64,000 nt of DNA from Solidesulfovibrio fructosivorans JJ] (GCF_000179555.1 NZ_AECZ01000004.1:124001-188000); one strand, 5' to 3'; shown: positions 8,842 to 17,443, counted from the stretch's first letter. Numbers and translations: made by a program. Notes: generated by a model from the sequence alone, not told the origin.

Positions 8842-9414
8842 CTAGGGATTCGGGGGGGTCGGGCCGGAGAGGGCGGCGGCAGCGACCTCCCCGGGGCCTT
8901 CCCGGCCCGGCCACTCGAAGAGTTTTTTGAGCCGCGCCCAGAATTCCCCGCCGAGCAGGAGCAGTCCCGCCCAGAAAAGCCCCTCCCCGGCGAGCAGCAA
9001 AAAGAGCAGTCCCCGCAGGCCGGACGGTTTCGGCGGACTGAAGATGAAGAGCCCGAGCACGATGTAGTAGGGCACGAAGCTGGCCATAAGCATGGCGATG
9101 CCGGTGTAGTGGCGGGCCTTGCCGATGTGGCGCGGCGGGGCGGTCTCGCGGCCGCAAAGAAAAAAGCCCTTGATGCGCCGCTTGACGCCTTCGATGAACG
9201 GCTTGCCCAAAAGCGCCACCGCCGCCAGACAGGCAAGCTCCCCGGAGCCGATGTACACGGCCCCGAAGGTTACGGCCTGCCCGGCGCTTAGCGGCAGAAA
9301 AGCCACAAACTCGATGGTGCAGAGCGGAACGAAGCTGTAGACGAGAAGGCTCAGGCCCAGCCGCCGCTTCCAGCCGTTCGTCTCCCGGCCGCCATTCCCT
9401 TTTTTCTCCTCCAT
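8842..9414 (-). CDS. integral membrane protein of unknown function
   Basis: 190 residues. Two hydrophobic pairs are visible, near residues 22-70 and 100-155, each ending in a small-residue-rich helix (SGELACLAAVALLGKPF; AGEGLFWAGLLLLGGEFW). The repeat of a 'helix, LG-K/E, charged' pattern suggests an internal duplication of a two-helix unit. This resembles the small 'transporter suffix' membrane proteins, which I recall only loosely. The C-terminus is proline-rich and cytoplasmic. It lies convergent to the ttr operon and downstream of catalase on the same strand. No function is proposed. Confidence 0.7.
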   Translation of the reverse strand: MEEKKGNGGRETNGWKRRLGLSLLVYSFVPLCTIEFVAFLPLSAGQAVTFGAVYIGSGELACLAAVALLGKPFIEGVKRRIKGFFLCGRETAPPRHIGKARHYTGIAMLMASFVPYYIVLGLFIFSPPKPSGLRGLLFLLLAGEGLFWAGLLLLGGEFWARLKKLFEWPGREGPGEVAAAALSGPTPPNP

Positions 9415-9596
9415 CCCCCCTCCTCACGTATCGCCCGCAGCATCCGACGCGCCTCTTCCCGGCGGCCTTACCGGATATCCTTTCCGATAGCCGCCGCGCC
9501 CAGCGATGGCAATGCGCCCCCCGCCTCTCTTCCCGCCTCCGTCCCCTCCCCCTCGCCGCCCCCCTCCCCATCGCCAAAAGTCTTGGGAAAGGGGGT

Positions 9597-9634
9597 CTGG
9601 GGGGAAACCTTTCTTCAGAAAGGTTTCCCCCCAG
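9597..9634. terminator. 17-bp perfect hairpin after catalase, dispersed repeat copy 2
   Basis: Arms CTGGGGGGAAACCTTTC at 9597-9613 and its exact complement at 9618-9634 surround a TTCA loop. It lies 20 bases beyond the catalase stop (minus strand) and probably ends that transcript. The flank at 9574-9596 (AAAAGTCTTGGGAAAGGGGG) is shared with the other family members. Confidence 0.78.
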
Positions 9635-9653
9635 CTCTTCCTCCCCTCCCCTC

Positions 9654-11162
9654 TTACACCGCCGTGGCGGCGGCGCGTTCTTCCTTGGTCATGTCCGCGA
9701 GCTTTTGCACTTCGGCCAGATCGAGCCCCAGCCCCGTGGCCACGCGCCCGCCCCACTCGGCGTCCGCCTTGTAGAAAAGGGCGCACTGGCGCTTCTGGAT
9801 GCGCGGGACGGCGTTTTTGAGATGCTCCACGATGTTGCCGACGAGGTGCTCCCGGTCCATGTCGTTCATGGCCTTGCGGTAAAGCTCCCCGGGCTGGCTG
9901 TGGTCGTCGTTGGGATGGGCGTAGGCGTGCCGGCCGGCCTCGCCGTGCACGGGATAGTCCGGTTCCAGGGCGGCCGCATCCGGGGCCGGGCCGCCGAAGC
10001 TGTTGGGCCAGTAGTTGGGGCCGGAACCGCCGCCGTCGTCGACGCGCATGAAGCCGTCGCGCTGGTAGTTTTGCGCCTTGGCGGCCTTGGGCGCGTTGAC
10101 CGGGATGAGCTGGTAATTGGGGCCAAGCCGGTGCAGGTGGGTGTCGTGGTAGGAGAAAAGCCGGCCTTGCAACATCTTGTCCGGCGAGGCGGCGATGCCG
10201 GGCACCAGGTTGCTCGGGTTGAATGCCGCCTGCTCCACCTCGGCGAAGTAGTTGACCGGATTTCTGTCCAGCACCAACTTGCCGATCTTGATCGGCGGCA
10301 CGTCGCCATGGGGCCAGACCTTGGTCACGTCGAAGATGTCGAAGCGGTAGTCCTCGGCCTGCTCCGGGGTCATGATCTGCATCTCCAGAGTCCAGGAGGG
10401 CGGATTGCCCGAGGCGATGGCATTGAAAAGGTCCTCGGTGGCGTGGTCGGGACTGGCGCCGGCAAGGTGTTCGGACTCCTGGCGGGTCAGGTTCCTGATG
10501 CCCTGGTCGGTCTTGAAGTGGTACTTCACCCAGAAATAGTCCCCGGCCGCGTTGTACCATTTATAGGTATGGCTGCTGTAGCCGTTCATGTTGCGGTAGG
10601 TGGCCGGGGTGCCCCGGTCGGAGAAAAGGACCGTCACCTGGTGCAGAGATTCCGGGGTGAGCGACAGGAAATCCCAGAACATGTCGGCGTCTTTCAGATT
10701 GGTCCGGGGATTGCGCTTCTGGGTGTGGATGAAATCCGGGAATTTGAGCGGATCGCGGATGAAAAAGACCGGCGTGTTGTTGCCGACCATGTCGTAATTG
10801 CCTTCCTCGGTGTAGAACTTGAGCGCGAATCCCCGGGGATCGCGGGCCGAATCGGCCGAGCCGCGCTCGCCGCCCACAGTGGAGAACCGGGCGAAGACCT
10901 CGGTGCGCTTGCCCACCTGGGAGAGAAAAGCCGCCTTGGTGTAGCGGGTCACGTCGGCCGTGACCTCGAAATAGCCGTAGGCCCCGGCCCCCTTGGCGTG
11001 GACCACCCGCTCGGGAATGCGCTCCCGGTCGAAGTGGGCCATTTTTTCCAACAGATGCACGTCCTGCATGAGCGCCGGACCGCGCGTGCCGGCGGTGGCG
11101 GTATTCTGGTCGTCGCCGATGGGAGCTCCAAATCCGGTGGTCATGATCTTTTTGTCGGGCAT
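9654..11162 (-). CDS. katA: monofunctional heme catalase
   Basis: 502 residues, a small-subunit catalase that splits hydrogen peroxide into water and oxygen in the cytoplasm. Visible catalytic parts are H55 in [17 protein letters not shown]128 in [13 protein letters not shown], and the proximal heme tyrosine in [17 protein letters not shown]. The start at 11162 (MPDKKIM) has AGGAGG six bases upstream; a longer frame exists but lacks a site. An operator-like sequence lies upstream, and a PerR-type gene is the next gene upstream on the same strand, which fits peroxide-controlled expression. Catalase in a supposed strict anaerobe points to oxygen defence. Confidence 0.96.
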   Translation of the reverse strand: MPDKKIMTTGFGAPIGDDQNTATAGTRGPALMQDVHLLEKMAHFDRERIPERVVHAKGAGAYGYFEVTADVTRYTKAAFLSQVGKRTEVFARFSTVGGERGSADSARDPRGFALKFYTEEGNYDMVGNNTPVFFIRDPLKFPDFIHTQKRNPRTNLKDADMFWDFLSLTPESLHQVTVLFSDRGTPATYRNMNGYSSHTYKWYNAAGDYFWVKYHFKTDQGIRNLTRQESEHLAGASPDHATEDLFNAIASGNPPSWTLEMQIMTPEQAEDYRFDIFDVTKVWPHGDVPPIKIGKLVLDRNPVNYFAEVEQAAFNPSNLVPGIAASPDKMLQGRLFSYHDTHLHRLGPNYQLIPVNAPKAAKAQNYQRDGFMRVDDGGGSGPNYWPNSFGGPAPDAAALEPDYPVHGEAGRHAYAHPNDDHSQPGELYRKAMNDMDREHLVGNIVEHLKNAVPRIQKRQCALFYKADAEWGGRVATGLGLDLAEVQKLADMTKEERAAATAV

Positions 11163-11216
11163 GGCGCGCCTCCTGGCCAATGGCCGTTTTTCCCGCCGGG
11201 GCGGGATGGTTTTTTT

Positions 11217-11235
11217 ATGGATAATGATTCTCTAC
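11217..11235. promoter_or_regulatory. possible PerR/Fur operator upstream of catalase
   Basis: GATAATGATTCTC at 11220-11232 matches the first nine bases of the classical Fur/PerR half-sites (GATAATGAT). It is about 55 bases upstream of the catalase start, in an AT-rich patch that contrasts with the surrounding sequence. Control by the neighbouring PerR-like protein is inferred. Confidence 0.5.
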
Positions 11236-11332
11236 AAGATACGAGAAGGCGTGACAACGAAAAAGGGGAAAAAAGCGGGACCTCGACCGGAATTTCCGGC
11301 CGAGATCGGCAAAAATACAATGAAGAGAGGGA

Positions 11333-11779
11333 TTAGATGCCGCGTTTTTTACGGCAGCGCGGGCACAGGCCAAAAAAATCCAGGCGGTGGGAACTGATGG
11401 CGTAGCCGCTGGATGCGACCAGGGAAGCGACGAAGCGCTCCATGTCCGGGGCGGGCGGATCGGTCACGGCCCCGCACTCCAGGCAGATGCAATGCGGGTG
11501 TGGCGTGGGGCGGATGGCGTCGTAACGGTTGTCCCGGTCGCTGAATTGCAGCTCCAAAATCTCGCCGCACTGCTTGAGGGCGGCAATGGTCTTGTAGACC
11601 GTGGCCAGGCTCATGGCCGGAAACCTCGCAAGCAACCGGCGGTGCAGGGCCTCGGCCGAGGGATGGTCGGGGCTGCCGGCCAGCTCGCGCAGGATTTCCA
11701 GACGTTGCGGGGAGATGCGGTGACCCTGGCAGCGCAGGCGCTCCACCATGGCGTCGAGGCGGGTATTGTCGACGGTCAT
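11333..11779 (-). CDS. perR: Fur-family transcriptional repressor, PerR type
   Basis: 148 residues. The N-terminal winged helix contains GHRISPQRLEILREL and the recognition region SLATVYKTIAALK. Two CxxC pairs, CLECG and CPRCR, form the structural zinc site characteristic of PerR/Fur dimers. His-rich PTPHPHCICLEC provides metal ligands. Placement beside catalase, with a GATAATGAT-type operator between them, argues for peroxide sensing by metal-catalysed oxidation rather than iron sensing. It starts nine bases after the DUF47 gene stop, so it is probably co-transcribed with that gene. Distinguishing PerR from Fur by sequence alone is uncertain. Confidence 0.85.
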   Translation of the reverse strand: MTVDNTRLDAMVERLRCQGHRISPQRLEILRELAGSPDHPSAEALHRRLLARFPAMSLATVYKTIAALKQCGEILELQFSDRDNRYDAIRPTPHPHCICLECGAVTDPPAPDMERFVASLVASSGYAISSHRLDFFGLCPRCRKKRGI

Positions 11780-11788
11780 GGGAAAGCC

Positions 11789-12463
11789 TTAGCGGGCGAG
11801 CATGGCGCGCAGGATGTCGGCGCAGTTTTCGGCCTTGCGGCTGGCCCGGTAGACGTATTCCACAAAACGCACCACCTGGTAGACGCGGCCGAACTCCATG
11901 TCCGTGCCGTAGGCCGCGGCGACAAGCGCGCGCTTGGCCCGGATCACGCGCCGATGCTGGTCGCGCACGGCCTGCATGGCCTTCTTGAGCGCGTCGCGCT
12001 CCCCCCCGCCGCAAAGGATATAGTCCACCGTGCCGGCAAGGGCGGGCTCCAGCAGCTCCACGCCGCGCGCCGCCTCGGCCACGCAATCCTCCAGGGCCGG
12101 GCGAAGGGGCGGGGGCACCACGAAATCGTCGCGGTCGAGCCAGACGGCGGCGTCCAGGACCGCGTCCAGGATATCGTCCTGCCGCTTGGTGTAGTCGAGA
12201 AAAAGCGTCTTATCGACCACCATGAGCCCGGCCGCCGGCAGGTGGTTGCGGATGCGCCGCTTGATCTTGTCGGCGGCGCCCTCCAGGATGTCGATCTCCC
12301 CGACCAAGGCGGCAAAGGCGTCGTCCGGGCTGGCGTCGAGGCAATGGCGCAGGGCCTCGGCCAAAAGCGCCATGCCCCTGGCCACGGGCCGGTAATGGTC
12401 GCACAGCCCCGGCAGGTAATCCTTGCGGCGCGGACCGAGAAAGCGCAGGGCGCGGGGCAGCAT
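11789..12463 (-). CDS. DUF47/PhoU-like protein
   Basis: 224 residues, almost wholly helical, with the DUF47 features of regular acidic and basic helices (EGAADKIKRRIRNHL; DYTKRQDDILDAVLDAAVWL) that bind metal ions at carboxylate clusters in PhoU-like folds. Family members usually regulate or accompany Pit-type phosphate transporters, but no transporter gene is adjacent here. The start at 12463 was chosen because the much longer open frame upstream runs antisense through trmD. It is the first gene of the probable DUF47-perR transcript. Confidence 0.82.
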   Translation of the reverse strand: MLPRALRFLGPRRKDYLPGLCDHYRPVARGMALLAEALRHCLDASPDDAFAALVGEIDILEGAADKIKRRIRNHLPAAGLMVVDKTLFLDYTKRQDDILDAVLDAAVWLDRDDFVVPPPLRPALEDCVAEAARGVELLEPALAGTVDYILCGGGERDALKKAMQAVRDQHRRVIRAKRALVAAAYGTDMEFGRVYQVVRFVEYVYRASRKAENCADILRAMLAR

Positions 12464-12697
12464 GGCGGGCTCCTTGGCGTCTGAATGAGGGAGTGGGCCG
12501 GCCCTCAGCCATGCGGCAAAGCCCGTGCGCCTGTCAACCGCCGATGGTTCGCTGTCCAGGCCACTCCCCGGGCAACCCGGCCATGCCGGCGTCCGCCCCC
12601 GCAACGCAATCGCCCTTGTCAGGTCCGGCCCAGCCGGCGTAGAGTACTTTTTTCCCTCAAGACCGGCCCTGGGCCGACAACGCGCGGGCGGGACTCC

Positions 12698-13975
12698 TTG
12701 CATTTCACCATCGTCAGCATCTTTCCGGAATTTTTCGATTCCTTCCTGTCCTGCGGGCTCATGGCCAAGGCCGTCGAGGCCGGCGTGGTGGCCGTGGACC
12801 GGATAAATCCCCGGGATTTCGCCACGGACAAGCACCACACCGTGGACGACCGACCCTACGGCGGCGGTCCGGGCATGGTCATGGGCCTGCCCACGCTGGT
12901 CACCACCCTGCGCTCCCTGCCCAAACCCGGCCGCCTGCTCATGCTGTCCCCGGCCGGGCGGCCGCTGACGCAGGAGATCGCCGCCGAACTGGCCACGGAG
13001 GAGGCGCTCACTCTTGTCTGCGGCCGCTACGAGGGCATCGACGCCCGGATTTTCGACCTCTTCGACATCACCCCGGTCTCGGTGGGGGATTTCGTGTTGT
13101 CCGGGGGCGAATCCGCCGCCGCCTGCCTGATGGAGTCCGTTTCCCGGCTGGTGCCGGGATTCATGGGCAAGGAGGCCTCGGCCGACGAGGAAAGCTTCGC
13201 CTCCGGGCTCCTGGAATACCCCCACTACACCCGGCCGGAGATGTTCGAGGGCCTGCCCGTGCCGCCGGATCTTTTGACCGGCCACCACGCGGCCATCGCC
13301 GCCTGGCGGCGCAGGCGCTCGCTGGAAACGACCCTTCACCGGCGGCCGGATCTTTTCGACGCCACGATCCTCTCGGACGAGGACCTGGATTTTTTGCGCG
13401 CCGTCCCCCGCGCCCGTCCCGGACGCAACATGCACATAGCCCTCGTGCACGGCCCGGTGCTGCTCAAGGATGGAAAAGTCGGCACGGTGTCTTTGACAAA
13501 CCTCGACGTCCACGATATAGCGCGCGTTTCCCGCACCTACGGTCTGGGAGGCTTCGAAGTGGTGTCCCCGCTTCGGGACCAACTGACCCTGGCCGGCCGC
13601 ATCGTCGGCCACTGGCGGGAAGGTCCGGGGCTGGCCGCCAATCCGGACCGCGCCGAGGCGTTGTCGCTGGTGCGCCTGCACGAGGACCTGGACGCGGCGC
13701 TTGTCGCCGTGGGCAAGGACCACGGGCAGCCGCCGGCCCTGATCGCCACCAGCGCCCGGGGGCCGGCCACCATGTCCTTCGCCGCCGCCCGGGAGCTCAT
13801 CGGCAAACGCCCGGTGCTGGTCGTGCTCGGCACGGGACACGGGCTGGCGGACGCTGTGCTGGACCGGGCCGACGGCATACTGCCGCCGCTTCGGCCCTTT
13901 TCGGACTACAATCATTTATCGGTGCGGGCCGCGGCCGGCATCCTCACCGACAGACTGCTCGGCGACATTTTATAA
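12698..13975 (+). CDS. trmD: tRNA (guanine37-N1)-methyltransferase fused to a second RNA methyltransferase domain
   Basis: 425 residues, against about 240-250 for ordinary TrmD. Residues 1-240 are TrmD: FTIVSIFPEFF at the start, PYGGGPGMVM, the trefoil-knot SAM site (LVCGRYEGIDARI; SVGDFVLSGGE), and LLEYPHYTRP. It methylates G37 to prevent frameshifting. Residues about 245-425 form another SPOUT-like module (MHIALVHGPVLLKDGKVG; VLVVLGTGHGLADAVL) known as an extra domain in desulfovibrios, with unestablished target. TTG 12698 is the start because it places FTIVSIFPEFF correctly; the frame is open further upstream but has no coding character. rplS follows 76 bases later. Confidence 0.93.
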   Translation: MHFTIVSIFPEFFDSFLSCGLMAKAVEAGVVAVDRINPRDFATDKHHTVDDRPYGGGPGMVMGLPTLVTTLRSLPKPGRLLMLSPAGRPLTQEIAAELATEEALTLVCGRYEGIDARIFDLFDITPVSVGDFVLSGGESAAACLMESVSRLVPGFMGKEASADEESFASGLLEYPHYTRPEMFEGLPVPPDLLTGHHAAIAAWRRRRSLETTLHRRPDLFDATILSDEDLDFLRAVPRARPGRNMHIALVHGPVLLKDGKVGTVSLTNLDVHDIARVSRTYGLGGFEVVSPLRDQLTLAGRIVGHWREGPGLAANPDRAEALSLVRLHEDLDAALVAVGKDHGQPPALIATSARGPATMSFAAARELIGKRPVLVVLGTGHGLADAVLDRADGILPPLRPFSDYNHLSVRAAAGILTDRLLGDIL

Positions 13976-14051
13976 GGCTCGCCGACAGCGAACGAGACAT
14001 TCCAAGGCCTAAGCGGCACGCGCCGGACGGCCTTACCGAGGAGAAAGCGTC

Positions 14052-14405
14052 ATGAACGTGATCAAGCAGATTGAGCGGGAGCAGATGCGCCTGGACATGC
14101 CGGCGTTTCGCCCCGGCGACACCGTCAAGGTGCACCTGCGCATCATCGAGGGCGAGAAAGAGCGCATCCAGGTGTTCCAGGGCGCGGTGCTGCGCCTGCG
14201 CAAGGGCGGAGTCAACTCCACCTTCACCGTGCGCAAGGTGTCCGACGGCGTGGGCGTGGAGCGCGTGTTCCCCATGCACTCCCCGTTTATCGAGCGCGTG
14301 GAAGTGGTGACCCAGGGCAAAGTGCGCCGCAGCCGGCTGTACTACCTGCGCGCCCTTCGCGGCAAGGCCGCCCGCATCAAGACCCGCACCACCTGGGAAT
14401 CCTAG
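14052..14405 (+). CDS. rplS: 50S ribosomal protein L19
   Basis: 117 residues, normal length. Conserved L19 features include [26 protein letters not shown] and [16 protein letters not shown], with a basic C-terminus ([18 protein letters not shown]). It sits at the interface of the two ribosomal subunits. ATG 14052 has GAGGAG upstream. An AAGGCC...GGCCTT stem in the 76-base leader might be a regulatory structure, but this is weak. Confidence 0.98.
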   Translation: MNVIKQIEREQMRLDMPAFRPGDTVKVHLRIIEGEKERIQVFQGAVLRLRKGGVNSTFTVRKVSDGVGVERVFPMHSPFIERVEVVTQGKVRRSRLYYLRALRGKAARIKTRTTWES

Positions 14406-14502
14406 TCCCGGCAAACGCCGTGGACCGGACCCGAATCCTTTTTGCGGCCGTCGCCTGCCTGGCGGGAATTTTCCCGTCAGGTTGGCGCGGCCGTCTTTTG
14501 TC

Positions 14503-15123
14503 ATGCCCGCGCGCATTCTCATAGCCGGCGTGGACGAGGCCGGCCGGGGCTGCCTGGCCGGGCCGGTGGTGGCCGGGGCGGTGATTTTGCCCGAGGCCTA
14601 CGACCTGCCTTTTCTCACCGATTCCAAAAAGCTTTCCGCCGCCAGACGCGAGGGGCTCGCTCCGGCCATCAAGGCGCAAGCCATCGCCTGGGCCGTGGGC
14701 ATGGCCTGGCCGGTCGAGATCGACCGGATCAACATCCTGCAAGCCACCTTCGCGGCCATGTCCCGGGCCGTGCGGGCGCTTCGGGTCAGGCCCGAGGCGC
14801 TCAAGATCGACGGCAACAAGCGCATCCCGGCCGCCCATCTGGCCAACATCGCCGCGCCCCCGCCCCAGGAGGCCATCATCGGCGGCGACCTGAGCGTGCC
14901 GGCCATCTCCGCCGCCTCGATCCTGGCCAAGACCAGTCGCGACAAGCTGATGACGATTTTCGACCGGCAATTTCCCGGTTACGGCTTCGCCTCGCACAAG
15001 GGCTACGGGGCCAAGGCCCATCTGGCCGCCCTGCGGGAGCTTGGCCCCTGCCGCCTGCACCGCCTGACGTTTCGGGGGGTCCTGCCCGAAGCGGCCCGCC
15101 AGATGCCCCTGCCGGGCTGTTAA
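14503..15123 (+). CDS. rnhB: ribonuclease HII
   Basis: 206 residues. It removes ribonucleotides from DNA-RNA hybrids and misincorporated ribonucleotides. The active-site motif [15 protein letters not shown] holds the first Asp-Glu pair; KIDGNKR and [12 protein letters not shown] are also conserved, and the family's final [15 protein letters not shown] is present. An in-frame TTG at 14482 would add seven residues, but it directly follows a hairpin (14458-14481, arms CCTGGCGGGAA/TTCCCGTCAGG with one wobble pair), so ATG 14503 is preferred. Neither start has a strong ribosome-binding site. Confidence 0.95.
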   Translation: MPARILIAGVDEAGRGCLAGPVVAGAVILPEAYDLPFLTDSKKLSAARREGLAPAIKAQAIAWAVGMAWPVEIDRINILQATFAAMSRAVRALRVRPEALKIDGNKRIPAAHLANIAAPPPQEAIIGGDLSVPAISAASILAKTSRDKLMTIFDRQFPGYGFASHKGYGAKAHLAALRELGPCRLHRLTFRGVLPEAARQMPLPGC

Positions 15124-15327
15124 GCGCCCTGCCCGCGCCGGCCGGACCAGGACACGCGTCCCATGCCCGAAAGCGGTTCAAGCCCCCGCGTGTGCTTTTT
15201 TCCTGGAGCCATTTTCACCCCGACCACGAGTCAACATCTTGCCCTTAGGGAAAGAAAAGCGTTTCCTTGCTTCCGAAAATAAAAACCGCTCCCCTCTCCA
15301 CCCCCTGTGAAAGTTTTTGAAAGGGGT

Positions 15328-15363
15328 CCAGAGGGAAACTTTTTTCAAAAAGTTTCCCCCTGG
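15328..15363. repeat. hairpin between rnhB and yraN, dispersed repeat copy 3
   Basis: Imperfect stem of CCAGAGGGAAACTTTT and its near-complement ending at 15363, with one mismatch. The flank at 15309-15327 (GAAAGTTTTTGAAAGGGGT) matches the flank of copy 2. It lies between two genes of a normally continuous cluster, 18 bases before the yraN start, and may act as a partial terminator. Confidence 0.7.
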
Positions 15364-15380
15364 CCGCCGGAGGCATCCCC

Positions 15381-15794
15381 ATGACCCCACCACCACCATC
15401 GCCGCCGCACCTGCGCCTGGGCCGGGCCGGCGAGGACGCGGCAACGGCGCTTCTTGGCGGCAAGGGATATGCGGTGCTGGAGCGCAATTACCGCGCGAAG
15501 GGCGGCGAGGTGGACATCATCTGTCGGGACGGGGACACGCTCGTGTTCGTGGAGGTCAAGACGCGCGGCCCGGGGAGCCTTGGCCGGCCGGACCAGGCGG
15601 TGACGCCGGCCAAGCGGCGACGGATCGCGCTGGCCGCGGCCGCCTACCTGTCCGAGCGGAATTTATGGGAGATGCCGTGCCGTTTCGACGTGGTGGCCAT
15701 TGTCGCGCGCGACGGGGGCCATACGGCCACCCATATGCCTGACGCCTTCGGCGTGGAGGACGCCCTGGACACGAGACGCTTCTACCAGCCGTGA
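15381..15794 (+). CDS. yraN: YraN/UPF0102 endonuclease-fold protein
   Basis: 137 residues, usual length. The family's nuclease-like core is seen as LGRAGEDAATALL, YAVLERNYRAKGGEVDIIC and LVFVEVKTR, the E...D...ExK pattern of restriction-endonuclease-like folds. The role is unproven but is thought to involve DNA. GGAGG is placed eight bases before ATG 15381. Adjacency to rnhB is widely conserved. Confidence 0.92.
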   Translation: MTPPPPSPPHLRLGRAGEDAATALLGGKGYAVLERNYRAKGGEVDIICRDGDTLVFVEVKTRGPGSLGRPDQAVTPAKRRRIALAAAAYLSERNLWEMPCRFDVVAIVARDGGHTATHMPDAFGVEDALDTRRFYQP

Positions 15795-15801
15795 AGGGAG
15801 G

Positions 15802-15846
15802 GCGCGAGAGGGAGCCCCTTTTCCAAAAGGGTTTCGCCTCTCGCGC
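15802..15846. terminator. convergent terminator between yraN and the minus-strand acidic protein gene
   Basis: Outer arms GCGCGAGAGG and CCTCTCGCGC (15802-15811, 15837-15846) and inner arms CCCTTTT and AAAAGGG (15816-15822, 15825-15831) form a two-part stem in the 67-base gap between convergent genes. Confidence 0.7.
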
Positions 15847-15861
15847 ATTCCAGCCAATCTG

Positions 15862-16296
15862 TTAGTCGTTGACGTCGACTTCGGCGCAGGTGTCGTCTTC
15901 GGACAGGGAAAAGGCGGCGGCGGCCTCGAAGATGCGGGCTTCCACATAGCTGACGACATTGTCCTCGTCGGAATCCACGTCGAAGCAGTAGCCGTCCTTG
16001 GAGAGCAGACCGCCGGGGATGAGGTCGCCGCGCTCCTCGGGGTCGGTGATGGTATCGGCGTAAAAGCACACCGAAAGAAATTTTTCGCCGTCGAGGGAGG
16101 CCACGTCGACCATGGTGATCACGGGGCGGCCGCGCGGGGGTTCGGCGCGTAGGCTATAGCTCGCGGGCGGCCGGGGCACGAAAGAAACGCTGACTTCGCA
16201 TAAGCCCTCGAGCACGGATTTGAAGCGCAGGAAGGCCTTTTTGACGCCGTTGGAGTCGTCGGTCCAATGGTCGATGAAAGCTTCGAGTTCGGTCAC
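15862..16296 (-). CDS. acidic cytoplasmic protein of unknown function
   Basis: 144 residues, with no signal peptide or membrane helix. The C-terminal third is strongly acidic (FDVDSDEDNVVSY; SEDDTCAEVDVND). The N-terminal half is a mixed alpha/beta segment (FIDHWTDDSNGVKKAFLRFKSVL). The GTG start at 16296 has AGGAGG seven bases upstream. It directly follows the 23-codon membrane peptide gene, with which it is probably co-transcribed. I do not recognise a family with confidence. Confidence 0.75.
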   Translation of the reverse strand: MTELEAFIDHWTDDSNGVKKAFLRFKSVLEGLCEVSVSFVPRPPASYSLRAEPPRGRPVITMVDVASLDGEKFLSVCFYADTITDPEERGDLIPGGLLSKDGYCFDVDSDEDNVVSYVEARIFEAAAAFSLSEDDTCAEVDVND

Positions 16297-16307
16297 TTAG
16301 GGGCCTC

Positions 16308-16379
16308 CTAGAGGTAGAACAAAATGAGCAGGTAGGTGGATAACCCGATTACGGAGAAAATGAAATCGCTTCGCGACAT
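16308..16379 (-). CDS. 23-residue single-helix membrane peptide
   Basis: Reading on the minus strand from ATG at 16379, preceded by TTGAGGAAATCCC, the frame encodes MSRSDFIFSVIGLSTYLLIL and three more residues (FYL), then TAG. A short charged N-terminus followed by an 18-residue hydrophobic helix is the form of a tiny inner-membrane protein, such as the small regulatory subunits of oxidases and transporters. Its stop is 11 bases before the GTG of the next gene, whose ribosome-binding site partly overlaps the stop codon. Detection rests on the good start site and hydrophobic pattern. Confidence 0.55.
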   Translation of the reverse strand: MSRSDFIFSVIGLSTYLLILFYL

Positions 16380-16443
16380 GGGATTTCCTCAAAAAAAAGG
16401 TTGCCAAGCCCAAAGGCGTGGTATAAATACCGTCTCTCGTTGC

Positions 16444-16519
16444 GCCGAGGTAGCTCAGTCGGTAGAGCAGGGGACTGAAAATCCCCGTGTCGGCAGTTCG
16501 ATTCTGTCCCTCGGCACCA
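16444..16519 (+). tRNA. tRNA-Phe (anticodon GAA)
   Basis: 76 bases. Acceptor arms GCCGAGG (16444-16450) and CCTCGGC (16509-16515) pair fully. The anticodon loop is CTGAAAA with anticodon GAA, the T loop is TTCGATT, and the CCA end is encoded (ACCA, 16516-16519). Its 3' half is repeated in decayed form at 34989-35028, marking it as a probable integration site. Confidence 0.97.
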
Positions 16520-16527
16520 TAGAAATC

Positions 16528-16570
16528 AAAGGCTTACGGTTGAAAGACTGTAGGCCTTTTTTCTTTTGGT
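16528..16570 (+). terminator. Rho-independent terminator of tRNA-Phe
   Basis: Arms AAAGGCTTAC (16528-16537) and GTAGGCCTTT (16550-16559), with one G-T pair, are followed by a T-rich run to about 16568. It starts nine bases after the tRNA end. Confidence 0.85.
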
Positions 16571-16727
16571 CCATCTGCTCCCGCCTTGATCTCGCTGTAA
16601 AAGGTTATAGAAAGTGAAACGCGATGAAAATAGCCCAGGCCCGTAGGGATGGGAAGCGGCTGCAACCCCGCGTTAGGCGGCCGCGCTAGGCGGCGGGGAA
16701 ATTTGTTCGAAATATCAAGGAACGACC

Positions 16728-17042
16728 ATGGCAACGATCAAACACGAATCCCGTATTTTCATCGGCAAGATCAGGCGACTTTTCGCGGTGCATTTCCGCA
16801 AGGGCTACGTGGCCCGGCAACTCCGTATCCGCCAGGGGGAATGCCACCAGTGCGGGACATGCTGCCACTTCACCATCGCTTGCCCGATGCTGACCCGGGA
16901 CCATTTGTGCCACGTGTACGGCAAATGCCGGCCAAAGGCCTGCCGTCTGTTTCCCCTCGACCAGAAGGACATCGACGACGTGGCCAGGTGCGGCGGGGTT
17001 TGCGGCTACGGCTTCGACACTCCACCAGCAAGGCCACATTAA
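16728..17042 (+). CDS. YkgJ-family cysteine-cluster protein
   Basis: 104 residues. The N-terminal half is basic. A metal-binding cluster follows: CHQCGTCCHF, then CPML, CHVYGKCRPKACRLFP, and a final CGGVCGYGF. This spacing (CxxCxxCC ... C ... C) is that of the YkgJ/UPF0153 proteins, thought to bind zinc or iron. The protein has no signal peptide. ATG 16728 is preceded by AAGGA. The last eight residues (DTPPARPH) do not look like the family, and the IS remnant starts within 70 bases, so the 3' end may have been altered by insertion. Confidence 0.75.
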   Translation: MATIKHESRIFIGKIRRLFAVHFRKGYVARQLRIRQGECHQCGTCCHFTIACPMLTRDHLCHVYGKCRPKACRLFPLDQKDIDDVARCGGVCGYGFDTPPARPH

Positions 17043-17109
17043 AAAACCTCCCTTCCCCTGTCGCGCCCACCGCTCGACACAAAACCGTGTCCAGTCCCGC
17101 CGCTCTCGC

Positions 17110-17443
17110 AGCGCACCGCGCCACCTGCGTTCGGACAACGGCCCGGGGTTCGTCTCCAAGGCGCTTTGCGCTGGGTGGCGAATCAAGGACTCGAAGTTGC
17201 CCTGATCGATCCCGGCGAGCCCTGGCAAAACGGGATGGTTGAAAGCTGCAACGGCGAATTCCGGGACGAATGTCTCTCCATGGAGTGCTTTCGCTCCCGG
17301 ATGGAGGCCAACGTGGTCATCGAGGACTGGCGCAGCTCTACAACGAGGTGCGTCCGCACTCGAGTCTCGGCAAAATGACGCTGGGAGCGTACGCTCGAAT
17401 GCTTAACAACACTTCACCACAGGGAGCCTCCCTCAAGAATTGA
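17110..17443 (+). pseudogene. IS3-family transposase remnant (OrfB C-terminal end)
   Basis: Three reading frames must be joined to read the catalytic-core end of an IS3-type transposase: RHLRSDNGPGFVSKAL (to about 17164), then RWVANQGLEVALIDPGEPWQ, NGMVESCNGEFRDECLSME and RSRMEANVVIEDWR (17166-17332), then YNEVRPHSSLGKMTLGAY to the stop at 17441-17443. The final D and E of the DDE core (SDNG and NGMVES) are present. Frameshifts lie near 17165 and 17332, and everything upstream of the second catalytic aspartate is lost. The element is dead. Confidence 0.85.

Noticed and set aside
16624-16689. A 21-codon frame starting MKIAQARRDGKR after the tRNA terminator
   Set aside because: No convincing ribosome-binding site, arginine-rich composition typical of random GC-rich frames, and no conserved context.
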